Positions 29,468 through 37,945 of a stretch of DNA of 64,000 nucleotides are shown one piece after another. Every line of letters starts with the position of its first letter. The first letter of the stretch is position 1. The DNA lies in the IMG/VR virus record IMGVR_UViG_3300032223_002435, positions 1 through 64,000 of that record; one strand, written 5' to 3'. The notes beneath the pieces are model-generated. The model had not been told where the DNA came from. It did no database searches and worked only from the letters and a program-made list of their open reading frames with translations. This DNA comes from a virus. The translations under genes were made by a program, and so were the position numbers.

Positions 29468-30763
29468 ATGGACACCAAGTTTTTTGAGCAACTCGTAGGA
29501 AAGGTAGATCCCGTTTCTGGGGTTATCCACGGAGTATCCGTTATTACCGGAGGAGTGACAGCTCGAGGCCACGAACTTGAGGTCGACAATAAAACTCTTG
29601 AGCAACTTTTTGAGTGCGCCTGCAAGATGGGCAAGGTTCCTGTTAAATGGAATCACCGCTCCGGGGCTGATGCCGTTGCTGGATACCTGGAGAACTTCCG
29701 CATCAAGGATCACAAACTTCTGGGTGATTGGCATCTTCTCAAGAGCCACGCCCAATATGAGCAAGCCCTTGAGCTTGCTCAGCGTATGCCTGAGTGCATC
29801 GGCCTGAGTGCCGCATTCATGGGTGAGGACGAAAAACGCTCCGATGGAAAAACTGCGGCACGTTGCAGGGAATTAATTTCCGTGGATGTGGTCGCAAATC
29901 CAGCGGCCAATCCGAATGGTTTCTTTGAAGCTAATTTCGGGATGTCAGTTGACACGCAAACTAACAAGCAAACTCTTATGAGCACACCAAACAACCAGCA
30001 GCCACAGGCCGAGCCCTCCCTCAAGGATGTGCTTGACCAACTCACCGCGATCAACGCTCGCCTTGATCAGCAAGACCAGTTCAACGCCGAACTCCAGCAG
30101 TCCACGCAGGGCCAGCAGGAGCCAGATGGCGATGAAAACGAAATCACCATCGAGGATCTTCTGACCCTCACCCCAGAGCAGATCAGTCAGCTTGTTGCTG
30201 AAGGTCACATGACCGAGGATGACGCCGCTGGCATTCATGCACTGCAGGCCGAGGCCATGGCCGGTGATGATGAAGCCGAGGAGGCTGAAACCGAGCCCTC
30301 CGAAGAGGCCGGCGAACTCGCCGGTGCCGGCGTGGAAACCTCTGCTGGTGGCGGATCTGAGCTTTCCGCTCTCCGCGCCCAGGTCAAGGAGCTCTCTGCC
30401 AAGTTTGAGAGCAAGCAGGCCTCCGAGGACAACGCCACGATCGAGCATCACTTTGCAACCATCGAGGGAACCCTCACCGAGCTTTCTTCCCAGAATGCCT
30501 CGCTAAATGAACTTAACAGCAAGCTTCAGGCTCGTTGCGACGCACAGGCACACGCCCTGCGTACCGGAACCCGCCCCGTTGCTTTCTCTGCTGAGGGTGA
30601 CATCTCCTCCAGCAACCTCGAACTCTCCGATTTTGAGAAACTCGTAAAGAATTTCGAGTCGCAGGGGAAAACCAAGGCCGAGGCCATCCGTCTGGCTCAC
30701 AAAGAGAGCCCCGATGCCCACGCCAAACACCTCTCTGACCGTCGCGAGGCGCGCTCAGTGTAA
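29468..30763 (+). CDS. Prohead protease fused to C-terminal scaffold domain
   Basis: A 431-residue protein. Residues 1-165 look like a phage capsid maturation serine protease: GVSVITGG, VPVKWNHRSG with a candidate catalytic His, and ECIGLSAAF with a candidate Ser, then VDVVANPAANPNGFF. The remainder is acidic, Gln/Glu-rich and coiled-coil, as in scaffolds. The start is ATG 29468, preceded by GTTGAC 16 nt upstream; a longer frame to 29348 overlaps the zincin gene. As in lambda C/Nu3, an internal start probably yields the scaffold alone. Confidence 0.8.
   Translation: MDTKFFEQLVGKVDPVSGVIHGVSVITGGVTARGHELEVDNKTLEQLFECACKMGKVPVKWNHRSGADAVAGYLENFRIKDHKLLGDWHLLKSHAQYEQALELAQRMPECIGLSAAFMGEDEKRSDGKTAARCRELISVDVVANPAANPNGFFEANFGMSVDTQTNKQTLMSTPNNQQPQAEPSLKDVLDQLTAINARLDQQDQFNAELQQSTQGQQEPDGDENEITIEDLLTLTPEQISQLVAEGHMTEDDAAGIHALQAEAMAGDDEAEEAETEPSEEAGELAGAGVETSAGGGSELSALRAQVKELSAKFESKQASEDNATIEHHFATIEGTLTELSSQNASLNELNSKLQARCDAQAHALRTGTRPVAFSAEGDISSSNLELSDFEKLVKNFESQGKTKAEAIRLAHKESPDAHAKHLSDRREARSV
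29978..30763 (+). CDS. Nested scaffold protein (internal start), 261 aa
   Basis: In frame with the protease gene, ATG 29978 opens MSTPNNQQPQAEPSLKDVLDQL, exactly where the protease domain ends. A GTTGAC hexamer lies at 29948-29953, though 24 nt from the start instead of the usual 15-17. The product would be an acidic, helical scaffold with a basic, capsid-binding C-terminus (HLSDRREARSV). Independent translation is inferred by analogy with lambda Nu3. Confidence 0.5.
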   Translation: MSTPNNQQPQAEPSLKDVLDQLTAINARLDQQDQFNAELQQSTQGQQEPDGDENEITIEDLLTLTPEQISQLVAEGHMTEDDAAGIHALQAEAMAGDDEAEEAETEPSEEAGELAGAGVETSAGGGSELSALRAQVKELSAKFESKQASEDNATIEHHFATIEGTLTELSSQNASLNELNSKLQARCDAQAHALRTGTRPVAFSAEGDISSSNLELSDFEKLVKNFESQGKTKAEAIRLAHKESPDAHAKHLSDRREARSV

Positions 30764-30800
30764 CCAACAACCCAACCAACCGACCCAACAACCAACAATT

Positions 30801-31160
30801 ATGAGCAACTTCAACACCGTTGTTTCTGCAATTGCCGCCTCCGACCTATCTGGGAAGGAAGGCGTGCTCCTCAAGCTCACCTCCAGCGGCGTAGCCGTCG
30901 CCGGCGCGAGCGATATCGTCATTGGAACCCTCGTCCGTGGTGCCGTCGCCGGCGCTGCTGTCGCAGTGTTCCTTTCCCACGCCAATGGCATCTCCTTCGT
31001 CCAAGTCGGAAATGATACGGCGATCGCCATCGGCGATTCCCTCGATCAGGCCGCAAACGGACAGGTCGTGAAGCACACCACCGGAACCGTCGTTGCCTAC
31101 GCCTGGGAGGCAGCTCCCGCCGGAAGCTCCAACGGCCAGATCCGCGCACTCTTCATCTAA
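30801..31160 (+). CDS. Capsid decoration protein-like (DUF2190-like), 119 aa
   Basis: Small, Ala/Val/Gly-rich beta protein between scaffold and capsid genes, the place of lambda gpD. It contains VVSAIAASDLSGKEGVLLKL and a central AVFLSHANGISFVQVG beta core. The start is MSNFNTVV at 30801; an upstream frame from 30714 overlaps the scaffold gene. The leader is purely A/C-rich (ACCAACAACCC...), with no Shine-Dalgarno. Confidence 0.7.
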   Translation: MSNFNTVVSAIAASDLSGKEGVLLKLTSSGVAVAGASDIVIGTLVRGAVAGAAVAVFLSHANGISFVQVGNDTAIAIGDSLDQAANGQVVKHTTGTVVAYAWEAAPAGSSNGQIRALFI

Positions 31161-31180
31161 TTAACTGAGGAAAACACATT

Positions 31181-32137
31181 ATGTACAACACCACCGATTC
31201 AGTCCCACGTCAGGACATCAGCACCCTCCTAATGGAGGCTGTTCATCAGAAGGAGCACTACATTGGTCAGTCGCTTCTCCCCGTCTATTCCAGCCCCAAG
31301 GAGATCGGCCGCTATCCCAAGTTCCGTGTCGCCAAGGGTGAGCTTCTCAAGAAGGAGAGCCAGAAGCGCAATTCTACTGGCACCTACAACGAGAGCGAAG
31401 AGAGCTTTGAGTGGGACAGCTACTCGACCGAGGAGTTCGGTCATGAGAAGCGTGTCGACGACAAGGTTCGCAAGGAGATGAAGGATTTCTTCGATGCCGA
31501 AATGGTCACCGCTAACTTCTGCATGCAGAAGGTGATGCTCGATTACGAGCTGGCTACCTCCCGAGCCATCATGGATCCCTCGACCTTCAACCTCAGCAAC
31601 GGATCGGTCGCTTACACTGAGACAAACCTCAACACAATTGACGTTCCCCATGACATCAATTATGCGCTTGAGAGCCTTTCCAGCGTCGGCGAGACCCCCA
31701 ACACGCTGGTTCTCAGCCTGTCGGTGTTCAACCTGATCAAGCGTTCCAAGCTCATGCAGACCTATCTGTATGGCTTCCTCAACACCACTCAGGGCGGTTC
31801 CAACATCACCACCCAAGTGCTCGGAGATGCTTTCGGTATCCCCAACGTCGTTGTGGCTCGCAAGACCTACGATGCCGCCATCAAGGGCAAGACCAGCATC
31901 CAGAATGTGTGGGGTAATGACTACATGTTCCTTGGCGATGTCCAGGGCGGCGACTTCATGGCCGGCGGCGTGGGCCGCACGATCATCTGGGACGCTGACA
32001 GCGAGGGTGGCCTGTTCACCACGGATCAGTATCGTGACGAGGCTCGTCGCGGCGACAAGATCCGAGTTCGCTCGAACCGCACCGTCAAGATCATCAACCC
32101 CAACGCCGGTATCCTTATCGGCACGCAGTGGGCATAA
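31181..32137 (+). CDS. Major capsid protein, lambda gpE-like (HK97 fold)
   Basis: A 318-residue protein. Typical elements are a helical N-terminus, the glycine-rich E-loop region, P-domain with VPHDINYALESLSS then PNTLVLSLSVFNLIKRS, and a C-terminal part with GGVGRTIIWDADSEGG and DEARRGDKIRVRSN, which correspond to the gpE/P-loop family end. A GAGGA stretch lies 12 nt upstream, one of few Shine-Dalgarno-like sites here. It is followed directly by a strong terminator, which should set a high ratio of capsid to downstream transcripts. Confidence 0.88.
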   Translation: MYNTTDSVPRQDISTLLMEAVHQKEHYIGQSLLPVYSSPKEIGRYPKFRVAKGELLKKESQKRNSTGTYNESEESFEWDSYSTEEFGHEKRVDDKVRKEMKDFFDAEMVTANFCMQKVMLDYELATSRAIMDPSTFNLSNGSVAYTETNLNTIDVPHDINYALESLSSVGETPNTLVLSLSVFNLIKRSKLMQTYLYGFLNTTQGGSNITTQVLGDAFGIPNVVVARKTYDAAIKGKTSIQNVWGNDYMFLGDVQGGDFMAGGVGRTIIWDADSEGGLFTTDQYRDEARRGDKIRVRSNRTVKIINPNAGILIGTQWA

Positions 32138-32170
32138 TCTAAACTGATTGCCATTGTGGGCGCATAGAGG

Positions 32171-32204
32171 CCCCGGCTGGAGGAAACTTCAGCCGGGGCT
32201 TTTT
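32171..32204 (+). terminator. Strong intrinsic terminator after the capsid gene
   Basis: CCCCGGCT (32171-32178) and AGCCGGGG (32191-32198) form a perfect 8-bp stem with a 12-nt loop, followed by CTTTTT. Two GTTGAC hexamers follow within 20 nt (32207 and 32217). Confidence 0.9.
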
Positions 32205-32238
32205 GCGTTGACGGGAGTTGACCTGTGCCCAATGAACA

Positions 32239-32601
32239 ATGAGCAGCAGCAGCTTTGACGACGCGATGGAAATTGCAGATACGGCCCTATTTTCCGAAAT
32301 GGATTCCCTCGTCATTCTGGAAGGCCGATCCGTCCGCGCCATCATCTCTCCCATGAGCGGGTACACCACAGAGAGTGACGGGAATGGTGGGTTCTCCCGA
32401 GTAGAGGGCGCCAAGCTGGAAGTCCTCTCAACCGATATGGCTGCCGCTGAGAATTGGGGCGGTCCTCGTGTCGGCATGATGGTCGCTGTCCCGACGACCC
32501 CCACCCAGCACTACCGCGTCACGGGGATCCGCAATAACGGCTTCACCACCACGCTCACCTGCGGCTCCACCTCCGGTACCGCGCCGCGCTCCCAATTCTA
32601 A
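32239..32601 (+). CDS. Head-tail joining/adaptor-like protein, 120 aa
   Basis: Begins SSSFDDAMEIADTALFSEMDS and continues in beta strands to the end, the usual pattern of head-completion proteins located after the capsid in lambda-like phages (FII-type position). The ATG at 32239 stands 16 nt after GTTGAC 32217-32222. Identity to a named family is uncertain. Confidence 0.6.
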   Translation: MSSSSFDDAMEIADTALFSEMDSLVILEGRSVRAIISPMSGYTTESDGNGGFSRVEGAKLEVLSTDMAAAENWGGPRVGMMVAVPTTPTQHYRVTGIRNNGFTTTLTCGSTSGTAPRSQF

Positions 32602-32603
32602 CA

Positions 32604-33005
32604 ATGAATGTCCGATCCCTGATCGAAGTCGAGATGGCGGCATCTCTCTCTGAAAGCAATGTCATTTCCTGCCCCGCCCTCCCAGGGGCCTCGGATGGGG
32701 TCAGGCCCGATCGCTATGTCTCTGTCGTTGCCACGGAGGCGGAGCATCGCGGAAGCGCTCATCTGGTGACCTTGGAGTTCCGCATCGCGGCCCCTGCGGC
32801 TGAGGCGATTGACCCCATGAGGGAAACTACCGACGCCGTTTATCTCTGGGCCACGGGTGAGGATTCTCCTCTCAAGGAGTATGAGGCAAACGGGCTTAAA
32901 ATCCTCGGCCATTCACCGGCCAACCTCAGGAGTGAAGTGCGCGATTTCCAGAGAGCCGAGATCCTGGAGTTCAAGGTCGGGGCGGCTACGAGTGCCGCTT
33001 CGTAG
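32604..33005 (+). CDS. Minor tail/tail-completion protein candidate, 133 aa
   Basis: Two nucleotides after the previous gene. Alpha/beta pattern: an N-terminal helix, strands RYVSVVATEAEH and AHLVTLEFRIAA, then helix DPMRETTDAVYLWA. Layout and size suit a tail terminator/completion protein (gpU or gpZ position). No firm motif. Confidence 0.55.
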   Translation: MNVRSLIEVEMAASLSESNVISCPALPGASDGVRPDRYVSVVATEAEHRGSAHLVTLEFRIAAPAAEAIDPMRETTDAVYLWATGEDSPLKEYEANGLKILGHSPANLRSEVRDFQRAEILEFKVGAATSAAS

Positions 33006-33027
33006 TTGACACAATCTCAATAGTATT

Positions 33028-33360
33028 ATGAGCATTGCAAATCACGGACAAGGAATGGGAAATTATAAGTTTGGAACCGGAGACGAAAACATTGCGCAGC
33101 TTTCGGTTGAGAAATCCTACACTGTTCAAATCGACGTAGTAGATGGAACAGGCCTACTTAAAGACATCATGTATGGTGGCGAGGAGAATAAAATCAGTGC
33201 TACCAAATACGAAACGGGCGGAGGAGTTCCAGATCTTGGATCCGCTTTTTCGGCAGGAGGCGTCAATGGATACGTCACAAAAGCTGCCTCAATCAGGAGC
33301 AACGAGGACGTATCAAAAATACAAATCGAAGCAATTGGGTCACCCTCTGTCGGATCATAA
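33028..33360 (+). CDS. Tail tube-like protein 1, 110 aa
   Basis: A beta-rich Gly protein starting MSIANHGQGMGNYKF, with GTTGAC 17 nt upstream. The C-terminal AASIRSNEDVSKIQIEAIG aligns by eye with the end of the next gene's product (SKLEASNQDFVKVSVTGKG), suggesting a duplicated pair. Position before the chaperone and tape measure suits a tail-tube subunit. Confidence 0.55.
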   Translation: MSIANHGQGMGNYKFGTGDENIAQLSVEKSYTVQIDVVDGTGLLKDIMYGGEENKISATKYETGGGVPDLGSAFSAGGVNGYVTKAASIRSNEDVSKIQIEAIGSPSVGS

Positions 33361-33372
33361 CCAAATAAAAAT

Positions 33373-33696
33373 ATGGCACTTAACTCTTTCAACGGCACGA
33401 CCGCCGGCGCCGGAGGCGTCAGCGTTAACGGCATTAGCGTAGTTACCCAGGTATCTGAGGGATCAGAATATGGGAACATCGCTCGTGCAAAAGATTCCAC
33501 TGGTGAAATCGCCGCTATCTATATGAGCAAAGGCACTTATACCTCTGAAGTTTCCGGGTACGCCAATACCTTCGCGGCGCCTGGCCTGGGTGGCAGCATC
33601 TCTGGTGTTGCGGGAGATCAGAAGATCATGAGTTCCAAGCTTGAAGCCAGCAATCAGGATTTCGTAAAGGTAAGCGTTACAGGCAAGGGCCTTTAA
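33373..33696 (+). CDS. Tail tube-like protein 2, 107 aa
   Basis: Beta-rich, Gly/Ala/Ser protein; see the similar C-terminus in the previous gene. Twelve nucleotides separate the two. One may form the tube and the other a variant or initiator ring. Functional assignment rests on order only. Confidence 0.55.
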   Translation: MALNSFNGTTAGAGGVSVNGISVVTQVSEGSEYGNIARAKDSTGEIAAIYMSKGTYTSEVSGYANTFAAPGLGGSISGVAGDQKIMSSKLEASNQDFVKVSVTGKGL

Positions 33697-33705
33697 TGAG
33701 TCAAC

Positions 33706-34503
33706 TTGGTTGAGAATTATTACATTTTCGACGAGCGTTTTGCGGAAAGTTTTTTACATTCCGCAAAACCAGTTCGTGTTTTTGGTTTTAAGTTAAAGCC
33801 ATTTTCAAACTGGCATCGCTTACAATTGGAGTGGGTGAACTCTAAGATCCTGATTGGTGGAGCAAAAAAATGGGATGCCTATCTGGCAGCTAAAATCTGT
33901 ACCAGCCAATACCCTCAAAAAACAAACACCACAGAATTGGGGGCAGTGTCCTCAATTCTATGGCATATCTTTGTTTATTTTTTTAATGCCAATAAGGAAA
34001 TATCGAAACTTTACGACTATATTGAAGATTATAACTCTCCGCCAAAACTATGGGGTGGAAATGGGTCGTCTTTAAAAAAACTGTCAGAGGCATATCACGA
34101 TATGTTCTTGATAACCAAAGACCCGGATTATCAGACCAGCGCGAATAAAGCGGCACACGACGCCTTTCTGCAAGAAAATCAAGATTCACAGATTGATGAT
34201 ACACTTTCGCAAGTATCCTATTACTGCAAAGTTGCATCGCGTCCTCCCAAGGAAGCCTGGAATATGCCAGTTGGAGAATTGGCTTGGATGAACGTTTGTT
34301 TTGCAAAAATGGAGGGTGGGAAAGTGGATATCTGGACCCCTATGGACGAAGAGCGCTTTAAGGAAAACCTGAAAGTGCGACAACAAAAGATAGCCGACAT
34401 AGCAGATGAATTAATAAAAGAGCACCCAAATACCCCAACGCCCCATGCTACGGGGTTGGCCGCGATCAAATACTGGAAGCAGGTTATCGATCGCAATAGA
34501 TAA
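33706..34503 (+). CDS. Tail assembly chaperone candidate, 265 aa
   Basis: Lies between the tube-like genes and the tape measure, where tail assembly chaperones occur. Helical (HRLQLEWVNSKILIGG, SSILWHIFVYFFNA, and a C-terminal helix of about 40 residues). The start is TTG 33706; no ATG is available near the 5' end, and two stop codons (TAA TGA) lie just upstream in frame. No overlapping second frame for the classic G/GT frameshift was found. Unusual size for a chaperone, so other roles remain possible. Confidence 0.5.
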   Translation: MVENYYIFDERFAESFLHSAKPVRVFGFKLKPFSNWHRLQLEWVNSKILIGGAKKWDAYLAAKICTSQYPQKTNTTELGAVSSILWHIFVYFFNANKEISKLYDYIEDYNSPPKLWGGNGSSLKKLSEAYHDMFLITKDPDYQTSANKAAHDAFLQENQDSQIDDTLSQVSYYCKVASRPPKEAWNMPVGELAWMNVCFAKMEGGKVDIWTPMDEERFKENLKVRQQKIADIADELIKEHPNTPTPHATGLAAIKYWKQVIDRNR

Positions 34504-34527
34504 TTGTTGACGATCGAGGGTTCTGGT

Positions 34528-37500
34528 ATGCCGCCGACAGCCACTGCACCGAGGTCACCGCAAGCACCCACAGAGCCTTGGAAGGCTTTCAAAAACATCC
34601 TTGCTGAAACTGTTGGTCCAATCGCAGTCCTTGGTATTGCCTCTCAAAAACTGCTTTCAACCATCGCATCTACAGCGATGAACGCAAAGAAATTGCAGGA
34701 CGCAATCAATACCTCATCCGGCGCAGAACAGCTTAGAAAGCAATTTGAGGGCATCGGACTCTCCGCCGCCCAAGCAAAACAAAAAGTTGAGGAACTTGCC
34801 CAGGCATCAGCAAATGGGCCATTCAACCTAGATTCTTTGGGGGCGGCTTCAAAAAACTTAAAAATCGTCGGCGGAGACGCAGTAAATACCGCTGCCAATC
34901 TCAAGAAAGTGGCAGACATGGCTGCGGCCACAGGATCTCCGATCGACACAATGGCCACGGCTTATGCTCGCCTAATTGCGTCCATGAAGGGGGGCGGCGG
35001 TGCAGAGGCGGCCGCCTCGCTGGCGGAAATGGGAGCCATTTCTAGCGATACGGCCGAAAAGATTAACAACATTACTGCCGCTGGTGGATCGTTCTCAGAA
35101 AAGATGATAGCTCTTTCTGGTGATCTTTCCAAATCGACCGGAGCTGCCAATGCCCTGGGTGGAACCCTGGCGGGTCTTCAGGCTAAACTCGCATCGCTTC
35201 AAGCCAATAGCGCCAGAAATATAGGCGACATGTTTATCGAAGGGGAAAAAGCAGCCCTTCGAGCACAAATATCCTTTCAAAAAGTTAAAAGCGCACTTGA
35301 CGAGGCGGCCTCCGCCCCTTTTGCCGCGATTAGCGAGGGATTTAATGGAATAAAAGAATCTATTGGCAAATTCTTATCCTCTTCTGATTCTGTTAAGGGT
35401 ATTGTCTTGATTTTTAATGCCATATTTGCAGCCGCTGCCGGCATTTTTGTCACGACATCCGTAGCCGCATTGGGGGTTGCAGCAACTCTTATCAGAATGG
35501 GTTCAGCCGCATTTACAGCGGCTGGAGGAATGACCGCTCTAAATGCAGTCACCAGAAGCTGGGTTGGTCTGGGGGCAGGCGCTTTGGGGTTCATTTCGGC
35601 GATTGTTACGGCATTGGTACTTTTTGGGGGCCGCGCCTTACAAACCTCGCGCGAGGTTGATCAACTGATTAAAAAGAACAAAGAACTTGCCGCAAGCGGT
35701 GCGCAAGGCTCTTCAAAGATCGAAGCAATGGTTCCAGCCGTCAAAGGCGGTACAGTTGAGGACAGGCAAAAAGCTTTAGAAACAGCCGATGCGAGTGTTG
35801 ATGAGGCCAAGACTCGCCTTGAATCGGCGCAAAAAACACAGCAAGGCGAATCTAAAAAAGATACGAACTGGAATCGAGCAGTTACAATGGATTGGTTTGG
35901 AGTAGCTGCTCGGGAACGACAAGCTAGTGCAGAGGGTGAGGTGAATTCAGCCTCGCAAGAGTTAAATAGAAGAAAAAATGCCAGATCTCAGATTGCTGCT
36001 ATTTCTAGTAACGGACTCGGCCTTGATAGGGAACAATTACAAAAGAACTATCAGCGAAACGATATTATCGAGAATAGTCGAAATGCAGCCTTTGAGCGCC
36101 TTCAAGGGTCAGTCGATGTCGACTCAGCAGCCTCTATGGCTAAATCTGAAGTAGAACGGGCCACGAAAAAAGATGATAAAAACCAAATTGTTTCCAAGCA
36201 ATCCTACGACGAGCGTACTAAAATAAACAATGCCAGCGGAAAAATAGCAAGGTCGGAAACTGCCCAAGAAAAAGAAAAGGCTTTTGAAGAACTAAAATCA
36301 ATAGAAACCAAATCTGAAAGCGGTGGCATTCAAAAACAAATCGATTATAAAAAAAGTATTGTTGGCGAACAAACTATGCTTGAAAGCGAAAGCCGGGCTT
36401 CAAAAGCAGACTTACTGGAAAAAACCTTTGCAAGGGATAACCTTGAAAAGAGGTACGGATCCCAGATGCAGCAACGTGAAAAGTTTATTAAAGAGGGGGG
36501 CAGCGAGTCAGGGGCTGATAGTCTTTATGGCCCAGCAAACAACAATCTGATACAAGCACGAAAAGACGTAGAAGTGGCTAAACAAAGAGAAGCTGATATT
36601 AATCTCCGAAAAAAACAAATCGATAAAAGGGCGACCTCTGAAGGGGATGTGTCTGGAAAAGCCATTCAGGAACTAGAAGTAAAACGAGATGCCGCATTAA
36701 AAAAAGAAGATCCAACCATATCTGCACAGCAGAAAGAGAATGCAATAAATAAAAGTCAAGCGGCTGCGGAAGCATTGGCAGCTCGAAATAACATGGTTCA
36801 ACAGTCTCGAAATAAGGCTACTTTAGAATCACGACTAGCAAGCCTTTCAAGCGATGGTTCCGATGATGAATATAAGATCAACGCCGAAAGTGGATTAAAC
36901 AGATCCTCAAACGTCAAAGCACTAAATGCTGCTGTCGAATTAAAAAAGAAGGCTGACGAATACAATGCTTCAAGGGGTACTGACCAGGAACAAAAAAAAC
37001 GCAAAGAGCTGGAAGTGGCTCAAGTGCAAGCCGCCGCCGCCGGAACCAATGGTCGCGGTGCTGAAGAGATCCAACAAGAGCTAGATGCCGAAAAACAAAT
37101 TACTGCTACCAAGCTTCAGGCGGCAAAAATCTCTGAATCTGCCGCAAAAGCAGAATATGAGGCATCCATGCGCAGGCTTAACGTCGAAAAACAGATTTCG
37201 CAAATGAAAGTAGCTCAATCGAAGAGCGTAATCGAAGGATCTGAGTTTAAGGGCAAAACCGAAGGCGCTATCAATATGAATGGCGCCAAAAAAGAACTTG
37301 AAAGCCAACTAAAAGCACTTGAGGCATCGAAGGCAAAAGACGCCGCCTCGGCCGCTTACAAGGCCAACCCAAATGAGCAAAACAAGGCAAATCTTGATAA
37401 CGCCAATGAGGCGGCTTCAGCGGCCGGAGTGGGTAATAGGCGTACTCGTGATCTGGAGGCATTGGTTCAATCTTCAAGCCGAGATTTGAGTGCAAAAAAA

Positions 37501-37944
37501 GAACAGGAAGCCACGTCGCTTGCTGAGGCCAGGGACAACTTAAAGCTTCAATCATTACGGACTTCAGAGAAATATGGAGCAACATACAAAGAAAGGGAAT
37601 CTTCCAGAATTGCCGCCGATTCGCTCGAGGATACCAAGGCCAAGCATGAAAGAGCGGCAGAATTAGGAAAAACAATTTCCGATCCCGATCAAGCGAACAA
37701 ACTTGCCGACATTGAAGTGAGAAGAAACAGGGTTGTCAAAGACATAGAAAGGGAAGGAACCATACCTGTTAGCAACTTGGCTAGAATGGGAGGTTCTTCA
37801 GGGTGGGCAGGCATGGTCAATTCAAACGAAAACAAGAACAAGAAACTTGAGGATCTAAACAACGAGCAAAATAACTTATTAAAAAGAATAGATGAAACCA
37901 TGAAACAATCGTGGAATCTAGCAAAAACTCTATCCGAACGATAA
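34528..37944 (+). CDS. Tail tape measure protein
   Basis: A 1,138-residue protein, the longest in the tail module. N-terminal residues 1-260 contain the tape-measure type helical domain (LRKQFEGIGLSAAQAKQKVEEL, GPFNLDSL). Two or three hydrophobic segments (residues about 270-360, VLIFNAIFAAAAGIFVTT and GALGFISAIVTALVLFG) follow. The C-terminal 700 residues are charged coiled coil. It sets tail length; at about 0.15 nm per residue the tail would be near 170 nm. ATG 34528 follows GTTGAC by 16 nt; the in-frame TTG at 34504 is within the motif region. Confidence 0.9.
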   Translation: MPPTATAPRSPQAPTEPWKAFKNILAETVGPIAVLGIASQKLLSTIASTAMNAKKLQDAINTSSGAEQLRKQFEGIGLSAAQAKQKVEELAQASANGPFNLDSLGAASKNLKIVGGDAVNTAANLKKVADMAAATGSPIDTMATAYARLIASMKGGGGAEAAASLAEMGAISSDTAEKINNITAAGGSFSEKMIALSGDLSKSTGAANALGGTLAGLQAKLASLQANSARNIGDMFIEGEKAALRAQISFQKVKSALDEAASAPFAAISEGFNGIKESIGKFLSSSDSVKGIVLIFNAIFAAAAGIFVTTSVAALGVAATLIRMGSAAFTAAGGMTALNAVTRSWVGLGAGALGFISAIVTALVLFGGRALQTSREVDQLIKKNKELAASGAQGSSKIEAMVPAVKGGTVEDRQKALETADASVDEAKTRLESAQKTQQGESKKDTNWNRAVTMDWFGVAARERQASAEGEVNSASQELNRRKNARSQIAAISSNGLGLDREQLQKNYQRNDIIENSRNAAFERLQGSVDVDSAASMAKSEVERATKKDDKNQIVSKQSYDERTKINNASGKIARSETAQEKEKAFEELKSIETKSESGGIQKQIDYKKSIVGEQTMLESESRASKADLLEKTFARDNLEKRYGSQMQQREKFIKEGGSESGADSLYGPANNNLIQARKDVEVAKQREADINLRKKQIDKRATSEGDVSGKAIQELEVKRDAALKKEDPTISAQQKENAINKSQAAAEALAARNNMVQQSRNKATLESRLASLSSDGSDDEYKINAESGLNRSSNVKALNAAVELKKKADEYNASRGTDQEQKKRKELEVAQVQAAAAGTNGRGAEEIQQELDAEKQITATKLQAAKISESAAKAEYEASMRRLNVEKQISQMKVAQSKSVIEGSEFKGKTEGAINMNGAKKELESQLKALEASKAKDAASAAYKANPNEQNKANLDNANEAASAAGVGNRRTRDLEALVQSSSRDLSAKKEQEATSLAEARDNLKLQSLRTSEKYGATYKERESSRIAADSLEDTKAKHERAAELGKTISDPDQANKLADIEVRRNRVVKDIEREGTIPVSNLARMGGSSGWAGMVNSNENKNKKLEDLNNEQNNLLKRIDETMKQSWNLAKTLSER

Positions 37945-37945
37945 T

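Noticed and set aside
33005-33027. TTGACA at 33006 with TATTAT as a sigma-70 promoter
   Set aside because: Spacing of only 12 bp between boxes and the -10 overlaps the start codon.
33706-34527. Programmed -1 frameshift for tail chaperones
   Set aside because: No overlapping second frame or slippery heptamer before the tape measure gene.
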